From: Gp7-AA6 sp036395755
Lineage (GTDB): Bacteria; Acidobacteriota; Thermoanaerobaculia; UBA5066; Gp7-AA6
Assembly: GCA_036395755.1 (NCBI GenBank)
Contig: DASWCZ010000057.1
Coordinates: 27,293-91,292 of the forward strand
DNA: 64,000 nt
Direction: 5' to 3'
Shown: positions 7,805-15,897 of the stretch, piece by piece
Layout of the letters: each line of letters starts with the position of its first letter
Numbering within the stretch: position 1 is the stretch's first letter
Translations under genes and position numbers: made by a program
Notes under the pieces: generated by a model
Told to the model about the DNA's origin: nothing
The model's input: only the letters and a program-made list of their open reading frames with translations
The model's database searches: none

Positions 7805-8863
7805 CTAATATCTCCGCGTACGTTCCCGCCGCAGATAACGGTAGTCGGGAATCTCGTACTCCTTCAGCTTCGCAATCAACGATCCCCGCGAAATGTTGAG
7901 CACGTGCGCGCCGCGGCTCTGGTTGCCCTCGACCCGTCGCATCGCGCGGTCGATGATCTCGCGCTCGACCGTCTCGACGATCACCTTGAGATCGTCGGTC
8001 TGTCGCATGACTGCTTCCGCTCCGGAAGGCTCGGGAACGACCGGTATGTGCTCGACCCGTGGAGCGGCTTCCGGGAGCCCGGACAGCACCGCCGGCCGGC
8101 CGGCGAAAGCGATGCCGGCGAGCTGAACGATTTCCTCCAGAAAGAGGACCGCGCGCGCGGCAAGACGGGGCGCCTCCTTCACGAGGAGCGCCAGGAGGAT
8201 CGACCCGTTTCGAGGCGGTTCGACGATGAGTGTCAGGGTGCCGGCGACACTCTCGATGCGCGCGAGACGCTCTCCGGACCGAGCCTCGTCCAAGACGCGA
8301 GGCGGCAGCGCGGGGGTTTCGCGGAACGTCGAGGCAATCGCGCGGAATCCGTTGACCGAGAACTCGCCGATCGCCCATTCGGTCGGAGGAAACTCGCGGT
8401 CGAGAAAATCGGTCAGCTCCGTGGCGAGCTCCTCCCGCGACGAGCTGTCGCGACAGAGCCGGTAGACCGCAAGACGCAGATCGCGGAACTCCACTTCGGT
8501 GGAAGGCCCGGCAGGCGGCGCCGGAGCGCCCGTCGCCACGATGGGAATCTCCGTGATCAGCCGGGAGACGCTCGGTTGCGCGTTCAGGACCGTGATGGTC
8601 GCCTCCCCGATCGTGATCCGGTCCCCGACTCCGATCGGCCCCCCGCCGAACTCGCGGCCGTTCACGCTGATCAGCCCAGCACCCTTGTAGAGGTCGAGGT
8701 GATAGGCGCCCTCTTTCTCGCTGATGCGGACGTGTCGCCCGGCGACTCCCCGAGCGCGTACGACGACCTCGTTGCCGGAGGAGGCCCCGATGGTGATCGC
8801 CGCTCCGTCGAGTCGATGCACTTCGCCGCCCCCAATCTTCTTGCGGACCTCGAGGTTCAGCAT
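7805..8863 (-). CDS. FHA-domain regulator with C-terminal Fis-type helix-turn-helix
   Basis: About 352 residues. Residues 1-95 fit a forkhead-associated domain (phosphothreonine binding), with R-H-V-R-I-S, V-N-G and the closing G-D-R-I-T-I-G strand. The middle 200 residues look like a degenerate GAF/sensor region. The C-terminus (G-N-Q-S-R-G-A-H-V-L-N-I-S-R-G-S) is a Fis-type DNA-binding helix-turn-helix as in sigma-54 activators, but no AAA+ ATPase domain is present. Start chosen at ATG 8863, where FHA homology begins; an alternative in-frame start is at 8917. Confidence 0.75.
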   Translation of the reverse strand: MLNLEVRKKIGGGEVHRLDGAAITIGASSGNEVVVRARGVAGRHVRISEKEGAYHLDLYKGAGLISVNGREFGGGPIGVGDRITIGEATITVLNAQPSVSRLITEIPIVATGAPAPPAGPSTEVEFRDLRLAVYRLCRDSSSREELATELTDFLDREFPPTEWAIGEFSVNGFRAIASTFRETPALPPRVLDEARSGERLARIESVAGTLTLIVEPPRNGSILLALLVKEAPRLAARAVLFLEEIVQLAGIAFAGRPAVLSGLPEAAPRVEHIPVVPEPSGAEAVMRQTDDLKVIVETVEREIIDRAMRRVEGNQSRGAHVLNISRGSLIAKLKEYEIPDYRYLRRERTRRY

Positions 8864-9193
8864 GTCCGTCCGTCCTCTTTCGTCATCGTTCCGACACTTC
8901 CCACCGTCGCGGCGCAAAAGTTCACGCGGTTTCTCCGAATGTGTTCTTCGAGAGGAACTCTCGCCGTCAGTTGCTTCGAATCGTCCGAGTTTGGGGTGAC
9001 CCTCAAAGGATTATGTCACGGGGACGCGCAGCGCAAACCGCGGCGCGAGATCGCGCGCGGACGATTCCGGCAGCGGCGGCGCTTGGCAGAGGGCCGGAAC
9101 GCCCGCCGTCGAAATCTGGTAGCCGGCGTCGCGATTACCCCAATATTTTGTGGAACTTAGACAACAAATTTGTTAAATTCCTTTGCAACTCCC
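8864..9193. other. Divergent intergenic region between the FHA regulator and SMC
   Basis: About 330 bases without a convincing gene. Most of it is GC-rich, but 9139-9185 is sharply AT-rich and contains the perfect 12-base palindrome AACAAATTTGTT at 9163-9174, just before the SMC start. This patch probably carries the smc promoter or an operator; no clear -35/-10 pair could be fixed. Confidence 0.45.
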
Positions 9194-12100
9194 ATGCTTC
9201 GTCTCGAACGGGTGGAGATCTCCGGCTTTAAGTCCTTCTACGAGAAGGTCGATCTCGCCTTTCCGGGCCGCGTGACCGCGGTCGTGGGGCCGAACGGCTG
9301 CGGCAAGTCCAACATCTGCGACGCCGTCGCCTGGGCTCTCGGCGAACAGAGCGCGCGCGTCCTGCGCGGCGAGCGCATGGACGACGTCATCTTCAACGGG
9401 TCGGCCAAACGGCGGCCGCTCGGAATGGCGGAAGTGATCGTCACCTTGACGTCCGAGAACGGCAACGGCGACCCGGAGCACGGACGCCTGCGCGTCGGCC
9501 GGCGCGTCTTCCGCGACGGCGAAGGGGAGTATTTCTTAAACGACAAGCAGGTCCGGTTCAAGGACGTGCAGGACCGGCTGCTGGGCACCGGCCTCTCCGT
9601 GAGGGCCTACTCGGTCATCGAGCAGGGCCGGATCGATCAGGTCCTCTCGACGAAGCCCCAGGATCGAAGGCGGTTGATCGAGGAGGCGGCGGGGATCACG
9701 AAGTACAAGGCGAAGCGCAAGCTCGCCGAGATCAAGCTCGAAGAGACGCGGGCGAACCTCCTGAGGCTTTCGGACATCGTCAACGAGGTCGAGAGGAACT
9801 GCGCGTCACTGAAGCGACAGGCGTCGCGGGCCGCGCGGTACAAGGAGTTTACCGAGGCGCTCAAGGTCCGGCGCGCGGCCCTCGCGCGCGTGCGAGCGGA
9901 CGCCCTGACGCAGTCGCTCGACTCCGCCGAACGACTCCGCGACGAGAGACGGAACGCCGAAGCCGCCGCCGCGGCGGCGCTCGGCCAGGGGGAGGCCTCG
10001 CTCGCCACCGCCCGACTCGTCTTCGCGGATACGGCGGCGAATCGAGACGGTCTGCGCGAGAGTCTTGCGTCGCTCGAAGCAGCGATCGCGCGGGACGACG
10101 AACGTCTGGAAGCCAACCGGCGGGCGACCGCGGATCTTGCCGCGCGCCGCGCCGCGTCCGAACGCGAAGGACGAGATTTCTCCGCGGAGGAATCGCGCGC
10201 CGGCAAGGAGCTCTCGGACTTGACCGGCCGGCTGGAGCGCGCGGTCGCCGAGGCCCGGGCGCGCTCGCTCGCGCGGGAAGAGACGGACCGAAGGGCGTCC
10301 GAGGCCCTGGCCGCGCTCGAAAAGCTGGAGGAAGATCTCGAGGCCGCCCGGGAAGACGCTCTACGCGCCGCCGGCGAACGAGTCGCCGCGCGCAACGCGC
10401 GCCACGAGATCGATCTCGCGGCCGAGCGCGTCGCCGCCGGGGCGTCGCGACTCGACGAGAGCCGGATCAAGCTCGGGCGGGAGCTCGAAGAACGGCAGAG
10501 AGACTCCGCGGCCGCGGAGCGGGAGGAGGCCTCTCTCCGGGAGAGCGCGGAGGCGGCGGCCGAGACGGTGCGCCGTCTCGCCGACGAGATCTCCGCGATC
10601 GGCCGGGGTCTTTCGGAGCTGGAAGCCGCGCGCGAGGACACGCGTGCCTTGCTTGCGGCGCTCGAAGAGCGGGCAGCCGCGCTCGCCGAAGCGGCCCGCG
10701 CCCGCGATGGAGCTCTGGCCGCGATGCGCGACGTGCTCGACGCCGCCGGAGTGGCACACGAGGAGACGCTCGCCGATCGCCTGCGGCCCGCGCCCGGCTG
10801 GGAGCGTCCGCTCGATCTGCTCCTCGGCGCCGACTCGGACGCGCTCTTCACGCGCGGAGACTGGAAGCGCGCCGCCGGTGCGGTCCGCGAGCTCCCCGGC
10901 GCCCGGTTGCTCCGCGCGGAATGGCTCCTGCAGTCGGACCCGACGCCCGTCGCGGGTTCGCTCGGAGGCTGGGAAGTCGCAATCCGGAACTTCGACGATC
11001 TTTCGCCTGCCGAGAGAGCGGCATTGCCGCGGGTCGCGTTCGTCGGGTCGCTCGACCAGGCGATCGTTCTCTCCGAGAAGAGCCCCGAAGCGACCTTCGT
11101 GACGCGGGAAGGCGACTTGGTGCGGGGGCCGCTCCTGCGTCTCGCCGGCTCGAAGACGCGCGCCGTGGGAGCGCTCGCGGCCGAGAGCGAGCGCCTCGAG
11201 ATCGCGGAACGCGCCGACGCCGCGCGCCGTTCGATCGCCGGAATCGAGACGTCTCGTGCGAATCTCGAGTCGGCGCGCGGGAAGAGCGAGCGGGAGCTCG
11301 CCCATGGCCGCGCGGCGGAGGCCCGAGCCCGGTCGGAGTTTTCCGCCTTTTCGGCGCGGCTCGAAGAGAGGCGGACGGTCGCGGCAAGGCTTTCGCGGGA
11401 GAGCGAGGTCGCGCTCGCGGAGCGCGAAGCGCTGGCGCGGGAAGCGGAGGCGCTGGCGGTCCGCCGGAACGCGCTCGAGGAAGAGGAGCGGCGCTGGGAG
11501 CGCGCAGAGCTCGAGGCGCGGGACCGCGCGGGCTCGCTGGCGGGTTCACTGCCGGAGGCGCGCTCCAGCGCGACCTCGAGAGCGGAAGAGCTGGCTCATC
11601 GCCGCACCGAGGCGGAAGTCGCCGCCGAGCGTCGCAGGGCCCTGGAGGCTGCGGCCGCCGCGCTCGAGGACTCGCAACGGGTTTTCGAGCGCCGGGCGCG
11701 CGCCGCGAGCGAGGAGATCGAGCGCATTGCGTCGCGGGCGGTCGAGCTCGCCACCGAAGAACAGGAGTCGCGAACCCGGCGGGAGGCGAACGTCGTCGAG
11801 CGGGACGGCCGGGCGTCCGAGCTCGAGGCGGCCTCGCGCGCGGCGGAGGAAGCCTCCCATGCGGCGGACGCCGGGGAAGAGACCGCGAAGAACGCCCGTG
11901 TCATTCTCGATGCCGCTCGAGAGGGGCGGTTCGAAGCCGAGGTCGCGGCGACGCGAGTCGCTTCCGACCGCGAACACCTTGTCGCTCAGACCCTCGAGGA
12001 GTTCGGCACCGACCCCGGCGACCTCGAACCGCCCGCGGATCGCTCGGAGGAGGGGCTGGCGAAGCTTGAGACGGAAGCCGGCGAGCTCGCGGCCTCCGTC

Positions 12101-12700
12101 GAGCGGCTCGGTCCGGTCAACCTTCTCGCCTGGGAGGAACATCGAGCGGAATCGGAGCGGCTCACGTTCCTGATGACGCAGCGCGACGACCTCATGCGCT
12201 CCGTCGCCGAGCTCCAGGACTCGATCCGGAAGATCAACGCCACCTCCGCGGAGCGGTTCTCCGCAGCGTTCGCGGCGATCAACGCGAACTTCACCGAGAC
12301 GTTCACCCGGCTCTTCCGGGGAGGGACCGCCGAGATGCGGCTCTTGGACGAGAACGACCCGCTCGAATCCGGGGTCGAGATCATCGCGCAGCCCCCCGGC
12401 AAGCGGAACCAGTCGATCCTTCTCCTTTCCGGAGGCGAGAAAGCGCTGACCGCGATCGCCCTCCTGATGGCGATCTTCCAGTATCGGCCCTCCCCTTTCT
12501 GCATCTTGGACGAGGTGGACGCGCCCCTGGACGAAGCGAACATCGACCGGTTTACGAACCTGCTCCGAGAGATGACCGAGGAGACCCAGTTCATCGCGAT
12601 CACGCACAACAAGCGCACGATGGAGACGGCCGACGCGATGTACGGCGTCACCATGGAAGAGCCGGGCTGCTCGAAAGTCGTCTCGGTCCGATTCGACTGA
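9194..12700 (+). CDS. smc: Chromosome segregation protein SMC
   Basis: A complete 1168-residue SMC ATPase that organises and helps segregate the chromosome. Visible in order: Walker A G-P-N-G-C-G-K-S at residues 32-39, a long coiled coil rich in Ala, Glu and Arg, a hinge around residues 510-650, a second coiled coil, the signature L-L-S-G-G-E-K and Walker B C-I-L-D-E-V-D near the C-terminus. Start set at ATG 9194 (MLRLERVEISGFKSF), the usual SMC N-terminus; a TTG at 9170 was rejected. No scpA or scpB is adjacent. Confidence 0.95.
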   Translation: MLRLERVEISGFKSFYEKVDLAFPGRVTAVVGPNGCGKSNICDAVAWALGEQSARVLRGERMDDVIFNGSAKRRPLGMAEVIVTLTSENGNGDPEHGRLRVGRRVFRDGEGEYFLNDKQVRFKDVQDRLLGTGLSVRAYSVIEQGRIDQVLSTKPQDRRRLIEEAAGITKYKAKRKLAEIKLEETRANLLRLSDIVNEVERNCASLKRQASRAARYKEFTEALKVRRAALARVRADALTQSLDSAERLRDERRNAEAAAAAALGQGEASLATARLVFADTAANRDGLRESLASLEAAIARDDERLEANRRATADLAARRAASEREGRDFSAEESRAGKELSDLTGRLERAVAEARARSLAREETDRRASEALAALEKLEEDLEAAREDALRAAGERVAARNARHEIDLAAERVAAGASRLDESRIKLGRELEERQRDSAAAEREEASLRESAEAAAETVRRLADEISAIGRGLSELEAAREDTRALLAALEERAAALAEAARARDGALAAMRDVLDAAGVAHEETLADRLRPAPGWERPLDLLLGADSDALFTRGDWKRAAGAVRELPGARLLRAEWLLQSDPTPVAGSLGGWEVAIRNFDDLSPAERAALPRVAFVGSLDQAIVLSEKSPEATFVTREGDLVRGPLLRLAGSKTRAVGALAAESERLEIAERADAARRSIAGIETSRANLESARGKSERELAHGRAAEARARSEFSAFSARLEERRTVAARLSRESEVALAEREALAREAEALAVRRNALEEEERRWERAELEARDRAGSLAGSLPEARSSATSRAEELAHRRTEAEVAAERRRALEAAAAALEDSQRVFERRARAASEEIERIASRAVELATEEQESRTRREANVVERDGRASELEAASRAAEEASHAADAGEETAKNARVILDAAREGRFEAEVAATRVASDREHLVAQTLEEFGTDPGDLEPPADRSEEGLAKLETEAGELAASVERLGPVNLLAWEEHRAESERLTFLMTQRDDLMRSVAELQDSIRKINATSAERFSAAFAAINANFTETFTRLFRGGTAEMRLLDENDPLESGVEIIAQPPGKRNQSILLLSGGEKALTAIALLMAIFQYRPSPFCILDEVDAPLDEANIDRFTNLLREMTEETQFIAITHNKRTMETADAMYGVTMEEPGCSKVVSVRFD

Positions 12701-12828
12701 GCAGGCCTCGGGAACCGGAGAGGGGAAGCCGGCATCCGCGCCGCGCCCGCGCTCCATGCGCCGGGTTCCCTTTCTCGTTGACGGCGACGGCGTCTTTCCT
12801 TAGACTCGCGGCTCTTTTCGCGTTTCGG

Positions 12829-12904
12829 GCCGACGTAGCTCAGCCGGTAGAGCAGCGGTTTCGTAAACCGCAGGTCGTCGGTTCAAGTCCGACCGTCGGC
12901 TCCA
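12829..12904 (+). tRNA. tRNA-Thr (anticodon CGT)
   Basis: The acceptor stem GCCGACG pairs with CGTCGGC. D-arm GCTC...GAGC, anticodon stem GCGGT/ACCGC with loop TTCGTAA (anticodon CGT, reads ACG), and T-arm GTCGG-TTCAAGT-CCGAC are all present. The CCA end is encoded (TCCA at 12901-12904). Confidence 0.95.
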
Positions 12905-12950
12905 GCTTCGTAGTTCGTCCAAAGTGGCCCCGCCCGGGCGACTCTGGACT

Positions 12951-12978
12951 TTGGACTTTCGTCCCTTTTGGACATAAT
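12951..12978 (+). promoter_or_regulatory. Candidate sigma-70 promoter of the STAS/GAF-HlyD/M50 operon
   Basis: TTGGAC at 12951-12956 and CATAAT at 12973-12978 are separated by 16 bases. The -10 ends 12 bases before the STAS gene ATG. It would drive the three-gene operon running to 17952. Confidence 0.45.
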
Positions 12979-12990
12979 TCGCCCCGCACG

Positions 12991-13326
12991 ATGAACCTCA
13001 AGACAACCGAGGACGGTCGGGTCACCATTCTGACTCTCGACGGCGATCTCGTGATCGGAGAGCCCGAGTCCACCTTCAAGAGGACCGTCACCCGATTGCT
13101 CGAGGAAGGAAAGGTGAACCTCCTGGTCGATTTGAAAGGCGTCGGTTTTCTGGACAGCTCCGGCCTCGGCGCTCTCGTCCGCGCGTTGACGAGCGCCCAG
13201 AAGGAGGGGGGGCAGACGAAGCTGCTGCATGCGGGCCCCCAGATCCGGAAGCTGCTCGAGATGACGAAGCTCGATTCGGTCTTCGAGCTTCACGAGGACC
13301 AGGAAACCGCGGTCTCGAGCTTCTAG
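12991..13326 (+). CDS. STAS-domain (anti-anti-sigma-like) protein
   Basis: A 111-residue single STAS domain. The motif F-L-D-S-S-G-L-G-A-L carries the serine phosphorylated in SpoIIAA/RsbV-type anti-anti-sigma factors. No cognate anti-sigma kinase is beside it. It is separated by 13 bases from the GAF-HlyD gene and is probably the first gene of that operon, so it may modulate the export system. Start ATG 12991 has a -10-like CATAAT 12 bases upstream. Confidence 0.85.
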   Translation: MNLKTTEDGRVTILTLDGDLVIGEPESTFKRTVTRLLEEGKVNLLVDLKGVGFLDSSGLGALVRALTSAQKEGGQTKLLHAGPQIRKLLEMTKLDSVFELHEDQETAVSSF

Positions 13327-13339
13327 CCCCGAGAGCTTG

Positions 13340-15760
13340 ATGCCGGACGCTCCCGACGATCGCGGCAGGCTCGACGCAAGCGCTGAGGCCTCGGCGTTGG
13401 CCGAGCTGGCGCTGTGTGAAAACCTCTCCCAAATCTCCGGCTGGGCGGCGAAATGGAGCGCGGAGCTCACGCGAGCGGACGCCGCTCTGCTGTGGGCGCC
13501 CGATACGGTCAACCCGCTCTTCCTCTGCATCGGAGCTTACGGCGAAGGCACCGAAAAGCTCCTGCGGCGTTCGGCGCCGAAGGACGAAGGCTTTCTTCGC
13601 GATCTGCTTCGGGACAAGCGGACGGCAACCCTGGATCGCATCGATTTCGCCGGCTCGAAGGATCCACTGCTGAAGAACTTCCCGGGTGACATGGATACCG
13701 GCCTCGTGACTCCCCTGGAGGCGGAGGGCTTCGTGGTCGGAGTCCTCGTCCTCCTCTTTCGCAAGAGGCCCGACACGCTCGAGGCTCTGAACCGCGTCAA
13801 AGGGTTCGTGCAGCACGCGGCGCCCGCGCTCGCACGCGCGTTACGCGCGGAGCGAAAGACCGTCGGAATGCTGCACGCGATCGAGCGGCTCACGAACCTG
13901 TACGACCTGTCGAAGTCTTTCGGTTCGACGATCGACCAGGGCGAGCTGACTACGTTGGTCGCCTGGAAAGCCGTGGACATGGGGTCGGCAGAGCTCTGCT
14001 CTCTCTGGCTCTTCGAGCCCCGGGAGTCCGAAGTCGTTCTCGCCGCGACCGCGGTGAACGAGAACTACGACGTGGAAAACGCTCCCGAGGCGGTCGGCGG
14101 GAGCTTCGTCGGCGACGTTCTCGCGGACCAGAAGATCGTCCGCCACAACCGGATCCCGGACACGGATCCGCTTTCTGCGGAGAGCCCAAATTACTCCATT
14201 CGCTCCGTTCTCGCCCTGCCGCTCCTCGAGGAGAACGTCTCGGTCGGGGCGCTGGTGATGGCGAACAAGAGGGGAAGGCATCCGGAGTTCACTCCCGAGG
14301 ACGAAGAGCTCCTGCAGGACCTCGGCCGCCAGGCCGTACGAGCTCTCCGGAACGCCCGCCAGCACGAAGCCGAGAAGAAGGTCGAGGAGCTCGACGCCCT
14401 GCTGACCGTCAGTCGCGAGATCACGTCGACCCTGGACCTCGACAAGGTGATGACGGCGATCGTCAATGCAACTGCCGCCCTGATCCCGTACGACCAGTGT
14501 TCGATTGCGATCCTCGACAAAGGGAAAGTCCGCCTGGGCGCAGTTTCCGGCGCCCTGAAAATCGACCGGAACGACCCAAACCTCCGGGCGACGGAGAACT
14601 TGCTCGAATGGGTCTTCTTCGGCGGGGCCGACGTCGTGGTCACGCAGGATGCGGAAGGGAACGTCCAGGCCGACCGCCCGGAGACCCAGGAAAAATTCCG
14701 GACCTTCTTTCAGCAGACCGGGTTTCGGTCTTTCCACGGACTCCTGCTGAACGACGATGAAGGGAAACTGGGAGTGCTCGCCTTCAAGAGTCGGACACCG
14801 CTCGTGTTCGACGAAGGAACCCGGGACCTTCTGGCCATCCTCGTCAATCAGGCGACCGTCGCCGTGCGCAATGCGCAACTCTACCGGCACGTCCCCCTGC
14901 CCGGGTTCCTGAAACCCCTGGCGGAAAAGCGTCGGAAGTTCCTGGAGATTCCGAGGCGGCGCCGGATCACCTGGGGGATCGCCGCCTTGATCCTGCTCAT
15001 TGCTCTGATCGCAATCCCATGGAGAGTTCGGGTCGGGGGCCTGGCCCGGGTCGTGCCGGGACGCCGAGCCTCCGTGACGGCCGGAGTGGACGGCATCGTC
15101 CGATCTGTGGTTCGCCGCGAAGGCGACGAGGTCAAGGCCGGGGACGTTCTCGCGACGCTCGATGCGTCCAGTTACGAGGCGGCGCTGGCGGAAGCACGTG
15201 CGGAATATCAGATTGCCGATAGCGAAGCGTCGCGATACCGGGAGGCCGGCGACGCTCCTGCGATGTTCCAGGCGTTGTCGCGAAAGGACGAACTCGAAGC
15301 CAGGATTAATCTCGAGGAGGACCGGTTCGCCCACACGCAGATTCGGGCTCCGGTGTCCGGGGTCATCGTGACGCCTCGCATCGAGGAACGGGTCGGTCAG
15401 TTCTTGACGCGGGGGACGGAGCTGTGCGTCGTAGCGGACGTGGGGAGCGTGCTGGCGGAGGTTGCCGTGCCCGAAGCCGATGCGTCTCTGATTCGCGCCG
15501 GCGAGGGTGTGGCTCTCAAGCTGAATCCCTATCCCACACGTCTCTTCCGCGGCAAGGTGATGCGGCCGGGTTCCCACGTGCGCCAGGAGGGCGAGGACCG
15601 ATTCGTCATCGCCGAAGTCCGTGTCGATGGTCCAGCCGGGTTGAAGACCGGGATGCTCGGCAACGCAAAAGTCTCGACGATCAAGGTGCCTCTCATCAAG
15701 GCGATCTTCCGCAAGCCTCTGCGGTACGTCTGGAACCGGATCTGGCCGATCCTGCCGTAA
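13340..15760 (+). CDS. GAF-domain array fused to a HlyD-type membrane adaptor
   Basis: An 806-residue fusion. Residues about 20-520 look like three consecutive GAF sensor domains; the second and third begin with segments such as L-T-N-L-Y-D-L-S-K and L-L-T-V-S-R-E-I-T. A single transmembrane helix spans about 543-563. The periplasmic part (about 575-790) is a HlyD/barrel-sandwich adaptor with the paired lipoyl-like motifs V-T-A-G-V-D-G-I-V and I-R-A-P-V-S-G-V-I. This places cytosolic ligand sensing on an export adaptor. A TTG three bases upstream of the chosen ATG is also possible. It precedes the M50-HlyD gene and follows the STAS gene. Confidence 0.82.
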   Translation: MPDAPDDRGRLDASAEASALAELALCENLSQISGWAAKWSAELTRADAALLWAPDTVNPLFLCIGAYGEGTEKLLRRSAPKDEGFLRDLLRDKRTATLDRIDFAGSKDPLLKNFPGDMDTGLVTPLEAEGFVVGVLVLLFRKRPDTLEALNRVKGFVQHAAPALARALRAERKTVGMLHAIERLTNLYDLSKSFGSTIDQGELTTLVAWKAVDMGSAELCSLWLFEPRESEVVLAATAVNENYDVENAPEAVGGSFVGDVLADQKIVRHNRIPDTDPLSAESPNYSIRSVLALPLLEENVSVGALVMANKRGRHPEFTPEDEELLQDLGRQAVRALRNARQHEAEKKVEELDALLTVSREITSTLDLDKVMTAIVNATAALIPYDQCSIAILDKGKVRLGAVSGALKIDRNDPNLRATENLLEWVFFGGADVVVTQDAEGNVQADRPETQEKFRTFFQQTGFRSFHGLLLNDDEGKLGVLAFKSRTPLVFDEGTRDLLAILVNQATVAVRNAQLYRHVPLPGFLKPLAEKRRKFLEIPRRRRITWGIAALILLIALIAIPWRVRVGGLARVVPGRRASVTAGVDGIVRSVVRREGDEVKAGDVLATLDASSYEAALAEARAEYQIADSEASRYREAGDAPAMFQALSRKDELEARINLEEDRFAHTQIRAPVSGVIVTPRIEERVGQFLTRGTELCVVADVGSVLAEVAVPEADASLIRAGEGVALKLNPYPTRLFRGKVMRPGSHVRQEGEDRFVIAEVRVDGPAGLKTGMLGNAKVSTIKVPLIKAIFRKPLRYVWNRIWPILP

Positions 15761-15897
15761 GCGCCGCCGTCGGATCCCGGAGGCTTCTCTCGGCAGCCCG
15801 GCCGGAGGAGACTGCCCGGGCTCTCGCAGCTCGCCACGGGCCTCCGGACGCCCGGCCTGCGCTCCGAAAGGACCTCGGCATCCTGCGTCAGGTCCAG

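Noticed and set aside
9637..10851. Long Ser/Arg-rich frame on the minus strand inside smc
   Set aside because: Low-complexity antisense shadow of the coiled-coil region; no domain and no start signal.
12905..12950. Sigma-54 promoter before the STAS gene
   Set aside because: A GG-N10-GC spacing occurs, but the -12 half reads GGGC rather than TTGC and it lies in a GC-rich run.
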